This document shows positions 23,521 through 33,364 of a stretch of 64,000 nt of DNA, piece after piece (the first letter of the stretch is position 1; each line of letters opens with the position of its first letter). Origin of the DNA: Oxyruncus cristatus (Eukaryota > Chordata > Aves > Passeriformes > Cotingidae); contig VXAY01001005.1 in assembly GCA_013399855.1 (NCBI GenBank), positions 1 through 64,000 of the forward strand. The letters are read 5' to 3'. The position numbers were made by a program, and so were the translations under genes. The notes under the pieces are model-generated. The model was not told the DNA's origin and made no database searches. It saw only the letters and a list, made by a program, of their open reading frames with translations.

Positions 23521-24563
23521 AGTAGCCCTGTGGAGAAGGATTGGGGGTTCTGATGGATGAGAGGCTGTACACGAGCCAGCAATGCGCACTCACAGCCAGA
23601 AAGCCAGTTGCATCCTGGGCTGCATCAAAAGCAGTGTGGCCAGCGGCTCAAGGGAGGTGACTGTGCTCTGATGAGATCCCACCTGGAGCACTGCATCCAG
23701 CTCTGGCCTTCTCAGCACAGGAAGGACATTGACCTGTTGGAGCGGGTCCAGAGGAGGGACACAAAAACGCTCAGAAGGATGGAGCAGTTCTCCTGGAGAA
23801 GAGGAGGCTCAAGGGAGACCTCATCACTCTACAACTACCGGAAAGGAGGTTGTAGCCAGGTGGGGTTTGGTCTCTTCTCCCAGGCAACCAGCAGTAGGAC
23901 AAGAGGGCATGGCCTTAAGCTGTGCCAGGGGAGGTTTAGGTTAGATATCAGAAAGAAATTCTTTACGGAGAGAGTCATCAGCCATTGGAATGGGCTGCCC
24001 GGGGAAGTGGTGGATTCTCCATCCCTGGAGGTTTTTAAGATGAGACTGGATGTGGCACTTAGTGCCATGGTCTAGTAACCACAGTGGTAGTGGATCAAGG
24101 GTTGGACTTGATGATCTCAGAGGTCCTTTCCAACCCAGTCGATTCTATGATTCTGTGATTCCTACAAGGAAAGGCTGAGAGAGCTGGGCTTTTCAGCCTG
24201 GAGGACAGAATTCTCCAAGGAGACCTTATTATGGCATTTCAGTACTTCATATGAGCATATAAGAAAGATGGCGACAAAATGTTAAGCAAGGGCCTGTTGT
24301 GATAGGACAAGACATCATGGTTTTAAACAGGGAAAAAAGGCACTATGCAGGTGGTGAGGCACCGGAACACGTTGCTTAAAAAGGCTGCAGATGCCCCATC
24401 CCTGGAAGTGTTCAAGGCCAGGTGGATGGAGCTCTGAGCAACCTAATCTAGTGGAAGGTGTTCCTGCCATGTCCACTGCCCCCTTGGCAGAGGGGTTGAA
24501 ACTAGATGATCTATAGGGTCCCTTCCAATTCCAACCATTCTGTAATTCTATGATTCTATGAGT
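23521..24563 (+). mobile_element. CR1: Old CR1 LINE copy, split by a younger CR1
   Basis: The older element covers 23521-23793 and resumes at about 24161-24563. The left part ends ...GGAGCAGTTCTCC and the right part begins CTACAAGGAAAGGCTGAGAG. Joined, these read as a normal stretch of CR1 sequence (the usual CTCTCCTATGAGGAAAGG region). The right part runs through the 3' UTR to the tail ATTCTGTAATTCTATGATTCTATG near 24538-24561. Indels and stops mark it as a dead copy. The frame open at 23557-24075 passes from the old element into the inserted one and is therefore a chimera without biological meaning. Confidence 0.92.
23794..24160 (+). mobile_element. CR1: Younger CR1 inserted inside an older CR1
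   Basis: This begins TGGAGAAGAGGAGGCTCAAG and ends with the tail GATTCTATGATTCTGTGATT. It matches, by eye, the 3' portion of the copies at 53790-54144 and 55955-56332, including the shared block from GAGGTTTTTAAGATGA to CAGAGGTCCTTTCCAACCC. It is 5' truncated like nearly all CR1 insertions. Position and orientation (same strand as the host copy) are clear from the interrupted host sequence. Confidence 0.88.
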
Positions 24564-27500
24564 TTTAGCAAAAAGTTAATCTTCAACTCAACTATTACTG
24601 CTTTTTGCTAGGCATTTCTTACATGCTAATTACACACAGAGCTGTTTTAAGACTTTGGACCTCAAATGCACAAAGATACTTCGGAAATACCGTTAACAGA
24701 CCTTGCAGTGAGTGCACTAGAGCGCTATGTACCTGCTGAATCTGGTGCATAGGGTGTACCTGAGCATGTAGTGCCCAGGAGCTTTTCAGAGTTTAAAAAC
24801 TGCTGAACCACAGACTGAACACAGTACACATATTGTGCAAAGTGAATATGGTGATTAATTATTTTCAGAAAATAGTCATCAGTGAGTTTAAACAGCATGA
24901 CAACAAGAGAGAGAGAATTGTTAAAAAGAGTAATTTAATTTTCTGTATGAAAAAAGAGTTTAAATATTATGTGGTCATAAGGAGGAAGCCAATATGTGAT
25001 TCAGAGGGGGAAAATAACCTGGCTTGCCCTCTATTTCTGTATCAGGACGTCCACTAGAGAGCCCCAGCCCACTGTTCTCATGAACCATTTAAAGTAATGT
25101 GTGGGCTGTATTAGCTTTGGACAGGCTATGAACAGGATGACTCTCCTGCACACAACATGCCTGCTGTAATAGGATCAATAAAGAAAAGTAAGGCCACTTC
25201 TATTATCCATCAAAAGATTCTTGTGTTAGGAGTAGGTACAGCAGAAAAAAGATGTCATTCTTTTCATTGGCTTTTCAAAATGAAAAAAAGGGAGAATGAA
25301 GAATATCACACAGCTGTACAGAGATAAAGAGGTACAGCCAAAGAACCTAAGGGAAAACAGCAAAAGAAGAGGTTTAGGAGGAAAATGAGGAACTTCTGTT
25401 TTTCACTGAACTTTGAGACAAGTACTTTTATGAGAAATTAATTTAACATTACATTACTCTGAGCTCCTAACTGTGAAATGCTATTAGTGTTTCTAGGTTT
25501 TTTTCTGTGGTTTTGACCTGATTTCCCTCTTACTTTCACAAAACAACATCATCTATTCCCAAAAGTTTTGAAACATTTACAGACATGGGGTTATAAATTA
25601 CTTGGGCAAAATTACAAATTTTTAGCTGATGTGAATACTTTGAGATGGAATTTTTGGTGTTTTCCAGAACCAGTCATAGGAGCATGTGACCTTTCGTGTT
25701 GTTACATAATTAGATCTATGAAAATTTTTTCAACCGTCTTCGCTTTTCACACTGTTCTTTGTATCCAAAGTATGTATGTAACAGGTACTTATCACAGAAT
25801 GTCAGGTAGACTTCCCCATCCTCTTCTGGAGGAGATCAGAACACATGCAGTATTGTTTCTACTAAGTGATTTCTCTGTCCCTCTGTACATGTACAGTAGG
25901 TTTTAAAACCAGACACTGTATTCTACGTTTCCTTTCAATGATGGAAAAAAATCTAAATAAGAGCTATCACTGCAAGTTTGCAAGGTGAGACACGGCATTT
26001 TATACCCAGTCTTTTGGGTGCAGGAAAAATTAAACGGGATGCAAGACAGCCAGTATTAGAACATGCCATAAACTTTTAATTTAATGCAAAAATGTAGATG
26101 ACAAGGAATCATGCCTTTCTTCTTGAAAGTTTTGTCTGACTAAACTGGAAGTGCTTTATGGATGATTGAAAGGATTTTACTCATTCCCTTAAACTGCCTG
26201 TAAGAAAATTCCATTTTTTAGCTTTTCCTTCGGCATGTCAAACTTGAGACAAAGGCCTGGTTTATTGGTATGAAATAAGAAGGAAGTATTTCAGTCTGTA
26301 AGGTTCATGAATAAAGAGCAAAAGTATTAGCTGGGATTTTTTAGACCTGCCCAAATAAGTCAGGCCTTAAAATCCACATATACCACTTTAATGTCATGTA
26401 TATCAAAGCTGAAGGGGTTCTTCCAATAACAATAAAAAAACCCTTTTTTGTGTTGAAGTTATTTTAAATTAATTCCAAGTTTTGTAACCGTGGAAAACTT
26501 CTGCCACTGGTATCTGCAGGAGATAGAGCACTAAATCTTCACTCTCTGCAGATATTTATGGATGTTTATGAAATGTTTTTGGTTTGAGGTTGAGAAAGAA
26601 AAGGAGATCGATAGTGACAGTGTTAGGCTGTGTCAGTGGACCGACATCTTGCATACTTAAATTTGTCACAGGCTGTTTGTGAGGGTGAAGAGGAAACATT
26701 GGCAGAAGGGTTTTGTCCCTTTAAAGCCTTACGTGCTGAATCCAAAGCCTATCTGTATGTCTAATCCACCTCCCTACAAGGGGACTAAAATTTCAAAACC
26801 AGGTTTGACCTCCTCAAGAGTCTTTTCTACCTCCTTCATTTTCATGTCCCTTCAGAAACCCATCCCTACATGCCTGCAGGAGCAATCACCCCAAAATGAT
26901 CAACTGTGAAAAGCCTGTGTAGCAGATTTTATCTGAGGAATTATTACCATATTCATAAAGTAGCAGCTCTGTGGATTAGCGAGTCAAGTACTCAAAAGCT
27001 GTTACAGATCTTTCCTGCCTTTTCTCAGCTATACTCTGAAAAAGTGTGTAAAGTTCCCATAGACTGATGCCCAAATATTTTCTGCTTTATGTATTACATA
27101 TCTTTTTTTGCTGTATTCAAATTCCCAGTGCACTAGGTGATTAAAAGGTGACCATAAAAAACAAGTCTTTGAAAGAAATAAATAGTCCCATTCTCATATA
27201 TGACCGTTTTGTAAATGTACACATTTAAATGCCTTTTTCCAAATTACTTGGAATTGTAAAGTTCCAGAAGCATTAGGAATAAAATTATTCAATTTTATTT
27301 AGTAGGAATTTCTTTTATTGGTTTGAAAAGTGAGTTGAAATTGCTTGGAGCTACCTTCTTAAATAACTTTCAGACTGAACACATACATTTTGCATGCAAA
27401 TAAGATAGAGACACTGTGACTACATATAGCTATACTTAATTTGAATATACAGAAATAGTATTTGCATGTGTGAACTTTACTAGAGGACAAGTAAGAGAGT

Positions 27501-27712
27501 TTTAAAAACAAGTTTTGAGTTTTCTAATCTTCTGCAGGATAACAAATATTTAGCAAATTAAAGACACATAGGAGTATCAGGAAATTAAATTTAGAAACTG
27601 ATGGAGGAAAAATAAGGAAAATAATCCAATATATTGTCATAATTCAGCATTCAATGAGAATGTACTTGATTCACAAGCACAAATAATAACAATAAACATA
27701 ACACAAACTTAC
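24564..27712. other. Non-coding DNA; expected to hold the last exon(s) of the minus-strand gene, none found
   Basis: The 27713-27859 exon ends in an incomplete codon with a strong donor, so at least one further exon should lie below it on the - strand. I looked for a GKDG/GGDG-type continuation and did not find one. A 112-codon plus frame at 25568-25906 is unrecognised. A minus-strand segment near 25805-25840 (after CTGATCTCCTCCAG) is open in one frame but in the wrong phase. Confidence 0.4.
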
Positions 27713-27859
27713 ATTAGCCAAAATTTGGTAATGGCAAGTTGGTAGACCTTGCTTTCCTTCAGATACAGTCCTTGATTTTGCACTGAGTCTCTTACAGTTC
27801 TGTGCCCTGGTTCTGTGTCTGGATGAAGTCCAAATTCTATTCCTGCTACCAGAGGAAAT
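27713..27859 (-). CDS. Coding exon, 5'-nucleotidase C-terminal domain (partial gene)
   Basis: On the - strand, CTTAACTTCCAG precedes 147 bases and the donor is a perfect GTAAGT. The exon is one base completing a codon, then 48 open codons, then two bases. The peptide starts FPLVAGIEFGLHP and later has VYQLAITKFWL. This fits the end of the 5'-nucleotidase C-terminal domain (Pfam 5_nucleotid_C), where a typical order is GRFPQVSGIRFxxDP ... LDxxKxYxLATxxYLxxGxDGY. The family hydrolyses nucleotides or related phosphate esters with an N-terminal metallophosphatase domain. Only this C-terminal piece is visible. The entry phase matches the exon at 28326-28467. It is a bird gene of the UshA/YfkN-like group by inference. 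I do not assign a symbol. Confidence 0.65.
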
Positions 27860-28325
27860 CTGGAAGTTAAGAAGACAAATACTAGATAGGAAAAAGAATA
27901 AATCAAATTAATGAACCATTCAGAGCAACGCAGTAAGAGGCAGACTCAGAGCAAAAAAGACATTGCTCTTAAAATAAGATTAATGATCATACTTGCATCA
28001 AATATCCTAAAATCATAAGAATATTTGAAGCAGCAGCTGTTACTTTTTTTTGCCAGCAGTCCAGAACTGGTCATCTGTGTTAAGGCACTACCAAATGAAA
28101 GGTGTCTACATTTTTGTCCCAGTATTTATATAGCACTATATAGCATTATATAGTAATAATATTAGAAATGTTTATTACAGAGAAGTAATCACCATACTTT
28201 TTTTAAAAGTGTATCACAAGTTTTGTGATACCATTATCAGCATTCAGTGAAACTGTATGAAACATTTTATGTACCTAAGACAACTAATATTTTTTATACA
28301 CAGGTAGAACAGAATGGATGATCAC

Positions 28326-28467
28326 TCTGCAGGCTTTTCATCAAAAGCTGGGAACCCATAAAACTCCTTTAAAAAAGCTTCCAATAGTTGTTTCACTGGA
28401 TTTTCTAGTACTAGCGGTAGATCTAGAACAGGGAAGATAGCAGAAAGAACATCCATAGTAAAATCTT
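28326..28467 (-). CDS. Coding exon, 5'-nucleotidase C-terminal domain (partial gene)
   Basis: On the - strand, TACCCTGCAG precedes 142 bases: two completing a codon, 46 open codons, and two bases left. The proposed donor is GTGATC, non-ideal. The phase passes exactly into the exon at 27713-27859. The peptide begins DFTMDVLSAIFPVLD and continues PLVLENPVKQLLEAF. This corresponds to the family segment ..T..Dl..ilPf.d.vvvlevtG.qLleALE. The usual VTG is VENP-like here and the LENGVS helix end is altered. Read past the donor, the frame stops within one codon, consistent with a real exon end. The identity rests on pattern similarity plus the exact phase agreement. Confidence 0.6.
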
Positions 28468-29478
28468 CTGCAGGGTATACTCATTTTAAACACAGGGTAT
28501 ATACAAAATCAAAACAGAAAATAATGACATTTCTAGTAGGATTTTTCTTAAATAAACATTTGGCTAAATAATACATTATCATGTTGAAAGATCTGAAGTT
28601 AGCTGTTATTTGAGGTTATTCTAAACAAGAGGCAATGTGTATTAAAAAGTTGTTCAAATAATAATGTTGTAGGAGCCAATACTGCAAAGATCTGTACACA
28701 TATTTAATTTTATGTGCAGTAAACAGTCTTAGAAAATTAGGCAAAGACACCGACTTAATGACTTGTATATTTAAGTGTATGTTACTTGTTGTTCTAAAAT
28801 ATTGCATAGATGGGTAGATGGAGAAGCCAAAGAGGTAAGTGGAGATAGCAATACCATCAAAGTTGATTGTATATGAAGACTTGTTAAATCTTTCACTTTT
28901 TAAATAGTTTGGTACCATTTTGGTTTAAAGCATATTTGGCAAAACAAACTGCTCTGCAGATTCACTTCAAGATACGTTGGAAATTTGTTCTCAAACTGGT
29001 CATACTGAGGAATGGGACTAATCATGAAAATCGTGCTTTCAAGACTAGAACCCAAGCTATTTTGTCTCATTACAGTACTGCTGTACTTTAACACAGCATC
29101 ATTATTCACTCTGACCATATCTGCCATACAAGGACAATATGCAAGCAGATAGCTTATGTGTTTAGTTCATATGTTAACATGCTGATATATTCAGTATGTG
29201 TATTGATACATAAGGCATTAAGATTTAAATTTTTTTCTGCTAATTTTAAGTTTCTAATTTCTTCAGAGATTTCTTTTCTTTCAATATATCTATATTTGAA
29301 TGCTTCCTTTTGTGTTACAACTCCCAGACTTCTGGATTTGCTCTTACTCAGATATTCTGGAAGGTCTACTCCAAACTAAATAATTAAGATACATTTCTAA
29401 GGTCAAATATTAATATATTCAGAAGATTCTGTGTTTCCAAAAACATTTTAAATTATGATTAGAAGTAGCTACTTCGAC

Positions 29479-29607
29479 ATCATCAGCATAAGCAGCTTCT
29501 AGTATTGCACTGGCCATAGAATTTCCTAGACTGCTTTCTGCTCCCACAGCATTTATACAACCATCTAGTTCTCTCACAGATGGGCAAAGAACTACTTGCA
29601 AAAGATG
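29479..29607 (-). CDS. Probable exon or exon relic, 5'-nucleotidase C-terminal domain start
   Basis: On the - strand the frame reads VRELDGCINAVGAESSLGN then SMASAILEAAYADD. This mirrors the family signature V.LDGR...VR..ESNLGN..ADA...A.AD. The usual Asp after GN.V (D in VAD) is Ser here, and the following N-G-G-x-x-R substrate loop is absent in frame. A likely acceptor is TTACTATTCAG just above 29607. The donor is uncertain (GATGAT followed by GTCGAA would give phase 0, which does not fit the next exon directly). So either a small exon is missing between here and 28467, or this exon has decayed. Confidence 0.45.
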
Positions 29608-31214
29608 CTGAATAGTAAGATTTCCCATGTACTTATTTACAACAAACATTCTTTAACTCTATAAACCTGTTTCAAAAAGTTTCAGCAGAAAAACATGAAA
29701 AATGTGGATTATCCCTTCAGTCCTATAAATCTCAATAAACATATAAAGCATTATTAGTTTTGTCCTTAATTAATACCAACACTTCTGAAGCCACCTACCC
29801 TATACTCTATGCCCACACTTATGGGAAGTTTATCAATACCAACAAAGCTACAAAATACATCACTTCAGGTTTATCTCAGCAGGGGAAATTACAGTCTAGC
29901 ATTTCTTCTTACTGTATCTGATATAAATGATTTACAGATAAAAATAGTGGACAGTAGAAGTGATCAAAACCTGCTGTAAGATGATAAACTCAAGACATTC
30001 CCACAAGAGTAATAAATACAGTTCTATCCATTGTTGTACTTTGGGAAAAAAGCTTGATTGGACAGCAAGAGACTACTCCGTAGTTGAATGAACTAGAGGA
30101 GTTCGTTCTCACGCAGAGAATCTGCAACACAAAGTATATCTGGGATTTTACTTGTGAGCTTTGAAAAGTCAAAATTGCTTTTATTTGATGTTGCCTCTTC
30201 AAGAGCAAGATAAAAGGATTCAAATTATGGTAATAAATCTTAGAAGAAAATTGAGAAGAATTTAGAAAAAACTTGAGAATACCTGAAAACAGCTGATAAC
30301 CATGTGCATCAAATCAACAGATTGTACCTTGGTGCTTAAATCTGTTCTTAGAACCATTATTACCTATGATCACTTCCTGAGCAATTTTCTTAACTATTCT
30401 CCCACTGAAATATTCAAAACAAATTCACTTGTGTTCAACAACAGAAACACTTCTGTGGGTTTAAGATCAGGGACTGCAAACAACTCCACAGTCAATCTAA
30501 CGGTCTTAAAGTTTTGCTGTAATGCTTGCTGGGTTTAGCATCTCTTGTGAATACCAATGATCTAATTAAAATTGTCTTCTGTTCTCCAGAGTTCCCTCAG
30601 GAGCAGAGAATATAGCAGAGGCCATGCTACTGCAGCAGGTCAAAGAGTGCTTTATGGGAATGTACCTGAGGTTGAGTGCTGCATCTCAGACAAAATAGCT
30701 CATTTAAATGTAATACTATGTAAGGAATATTTTATTCACAGTAAAAATGCACAGTGCAACTCAAGAGAAATAACAACCTATGGGATTTAACATAAAGGTC
30801 TAGGGATTGGAGTATGTATTATGATATGTAACTATAATAAAGAAAAGCCTTATGATTAGAATGTCCCAAAATACATAAAATAGCATGTTATTAGATGATG
30901 CAGTCTTTCACTCTGCCATTGTTTCTAACTGTTGAATCAGTAGCTATGTCAAGAATAATTAATTCATTTTAATCCATCTACCATTCACATAAATCCTATG
31001 CCACGTAATTCAGCCACTCTTACCAACACATTCTCTCAAGAATTTGGCAAGTAACACACAGAGATGTCAAGGGTACTGGTTTTTTACCATAAGCAGATAA
31101 AGTAATATTTTAGAATCAAACTGCATAAATTACAAGATTTCCAAAACCCATTTTCATAGTTGAGCTTAAAACTAAGTTTGATGATGTGATGTTGGCTGGG
31201 CAATCACAAACTAT
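29608..31214. other. Probable intron of the minus-strand gene
   Basis: No clear exon. One minus-strand segment near 30005-30120, after TTTGTGTTGCAG, and one plus-strand segment near 30589-30690, after TTCTGTTCTCCAG, have acceptor-like starts and open frames, but no family match and no agreement with neighbouring phases. Confidence 0.4.
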
Positions 31215-31895
31215 ATAAAGTTTACCAAGGGCAACTGCCAGATTCTGCACCTGCCATGGCAACCCTGGATGTACCTACAGATAGGGGAATGAGATGCTGG
31301 AAAGCAGTGCTGTGGAAAGTGACCTTGGGTGTCCTGGTGAATGGCAGGACATGGGTTGAATATCAGTCAGCAGTGCCCTGGCAGCCACAAGGGCCAACCA
31401 TGTCCTAGGGGGCATCAGGCAAAACATTGCCAGCTGGTTGAAGGAGGGGATTGTCCAGCTCTGCTCTGCACTGGGGCAGCCTCACCTTGTATACTGTGTG
31501 CAGTTTTGGGCACCACAATATAAGAAAGGTATTAAGCTCTCAGAGAGTGTCCAAAGGAGGGCCACAAAGATGGTGAAGGGCCTTGAGGGGAAGCCGTATG
31601 AGGAGCAGCTGAGGCTACTTGGTGTGTTCAGCCTGAAGAAGAGGAGACTGAGGGGAGGCATCACGGTCTGTGAGGGGAAGCAAAGGGGCAGGCACTGATC
31701 GCTTCTCTTGTGACCACTGACAGAACTCAAGGGAATGGCAAGAAGCTGTGTCAATGGAGGTTGGCTATTAGGAAAAGATTTTTCACCCAGAGGGTGGTTG
31801 GGCACTGGAACAGGCTTCCCACCACCTAAATTCATGCTCAGATAGGAAGCTGGGATGCAGACATAGTAAAACTCTACATCCAGGAATATGAAACT
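31215..31895 (+). mobile_element. CR1: CR1 LINE fragment
   Basis: CR1 sequence on the + strand: the TTCTGCACCTG segment near 31240, the AGCAGTGCCCTGGCAGCCA segment near 31367, then the GTCCAAAGGAGGGCCACAAAGATGGTGAAGGG and GAGGAGCAGCTGAGGCTACTTGG order near 31550-31620, and finally a degraded 3' UTR. It has no intact frame. It ends about 20 bp before another CR1 in the opposite orientation. Confidence 0.92.
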
Positions 31896-31912
31896 GCTCT
31901 CTGGTCCCGTAT

Positions 31913-32105
31913 TCATAGAATCACAGAATCACAGACTATGCTAAGTTGGAAGGGACCCACAGGGATCATCGAGTCCAACTCCTGGCCCTGCACAAAACAC
32001 CACAAGAGTCACACTATGTACCTGACAGCATTATCCAAATGCTTCTTGAACTCAGAGAGGCATGATGCTGTGACCACTCCCCTGGGGAGCCTGTTCCAAT
32101 ATTAT
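31913..32105 (-). mobile_element. CR1: CR1 3'-end fragment
   Basis: The + strand reads TTCATAGAATCACAGAATC, then GTTGGAAGGGACCCACAGGG, then ATCATCGAGTCCAACTCCTG. This is the complement of a CR1 3' UTR and tail. It is truncated at CCTGTTCCAA near 32100. It lies tail to tail with the CR1 at 31215-31895. Confidence 0.92.
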
Positions 32106-33236
32106 TTATATGGACACTGAAAACAGCTGTTTTTAAAAAAAATTTAATTCTTATTAACTGTTAATTTTTTTAAACAAATCATTAATAAAATCACATCCAC
32201 CTTATGGAAAATATGGGCGCTGAAAGAAATGAGGCTGCCACCACATGGAGTTCGATTTTGGGAAATACCCGCCGATCTTTCCAGCGTTCCCCTTTTATTA
32301 GGGTTCCTTCATAAACAGCACCTGGTGTTTGTCTTTTAGTTAACTGGAATTCCCAGGATCGTACTAAACCAGTGCCCTGATCGCACACATTCACCTTGCA
32401 TCATATGGTGGCTGTGTTCAGCCACAAGAGAAAAAGACGTGCTATCATGCAGACCATTCAAAGCAGTTTTCCCTATGAGAACACAGCACTCTCTTTATCA
32501 AAAACACCAGTCAAGGCCAAAGCACTCCTTTTTGATCCTAATTAACTGAACGCAGGTGCTGCTGGCTCAACTTGTTCTCACACCACCTGAAGATTCAGAG
32601 TACACTCAGTGATCACTGATATTATACATAAATCTTTTTCTACATTTCCCAAAATCCTAGTTCTTTGAAAATCATCTGAAAGAATGAAACAAAGTCAGGG
32701 TTTTGGGGGAAGGGGGCTTTTTTTTTTTTAGAAATTTCTAAAACCAGACTTTATACATAATGCATGCTCCATTCATCTTTTTTTTTTCATAATAGTTTTC
32801 ATGGCCAACTAGCATCAGATCAATTCCTTGGATATTATTGGCAAATCCGACACTATTTGTGTCATAAATTGTGATAAGCTCGACCCCTTCTGCTTTAAAT
32901 TTTTAAGATATTGTTGTTATCTTCTGTATACTCTAGGTTAGTTTGTTGATAGTAACAACGGTATCTAGCCTGTTAACCCAGTTTTTATACCATTCCATTT
33001 AAGTTTAGGTTTGGGCTTGAGTTTTTTTACTGTACTGTGACTTACTAGTTTCAAAGTTAATCTGTCACATACATTGCACAGGAAGCCTGGAAAACTGCAT
33101 TTGTACATATTCTTCCAGAATATCCAATGCTAAAACCAAATTCATCGTTTCCTAAACTTAAGTTCAGGAAGCAATTTTTTCAATTTAATACAAATAATTA
33201 CATTTTAGCCAAATGCTGGTTTTATGTATCATTTAC
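32106..33236. other. Probable intron; contains a CpG-retaining block at 32200-32400
   Basis: On the - strand, 32191-32394 is open for 67 codons and keeps several CpG dinucleotides, unlike the surroundings. It has an AATAAA sequence near 32292-32300 in that direction. It could be a fragment of an endogenous retroviral LTR or an unrecognised exon. I cannot decide. The remainder is AT-rich with G and T homopolymers near 32705-32730. Confidence 0.35.
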
Positions 33237-33364
33237 CATGAGATAGAGATTGAGGAAACATACATTTTGCCTTGTCCTTAAAATAAACTTGATAGGGAGA
33301 TTTATTCAATCTTTCCATTACAGCAAGAAAATCTGGATCAATTAAATACATTTTTGTATCTATT
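33237..33364 (-). CDS. Exon-like block, 42 full codons, possibly same minus-strand gene
   Basis: On the - strand, a pyrimidine-rich GTTTTGTTTTTAG acceptor precedes 128 bases: one completing a codon, 42 open codons, one left. The donor is G followed by GTAAAT. The peptide is hydrophilic and well balanced (contains YLIDPDFLAVMERLNKSPY and FKDKAKCMFPQS) and looks like genuine protein. I cannot place it in a named family. Its location 3.6 kb above the LDG/ESSLGN block and on the same strand makes it a candidate upstream exon of the same gene. Confidence 0.45.

Noticed and set aside
23557..24075. 172-codon frame resembling the CR1 C-terminus
   Set aside because: It crosses from an old CR1 into a younger inserted one and is a chimera.
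26790..26875. Minus-strand segment reading CRDGF, considered as the GGDGY end of the nucleotidase domain
   Set aside because: The phase after the 27713 donor is wrong and the frame stops early.
30589..30690. Plus-strand exon-like segment after TTCTGTTCTCCAG
   Set aside because: More than one frame is open, the donor is poor and no family fits. It also lies inside the proposed minus-strand gene.
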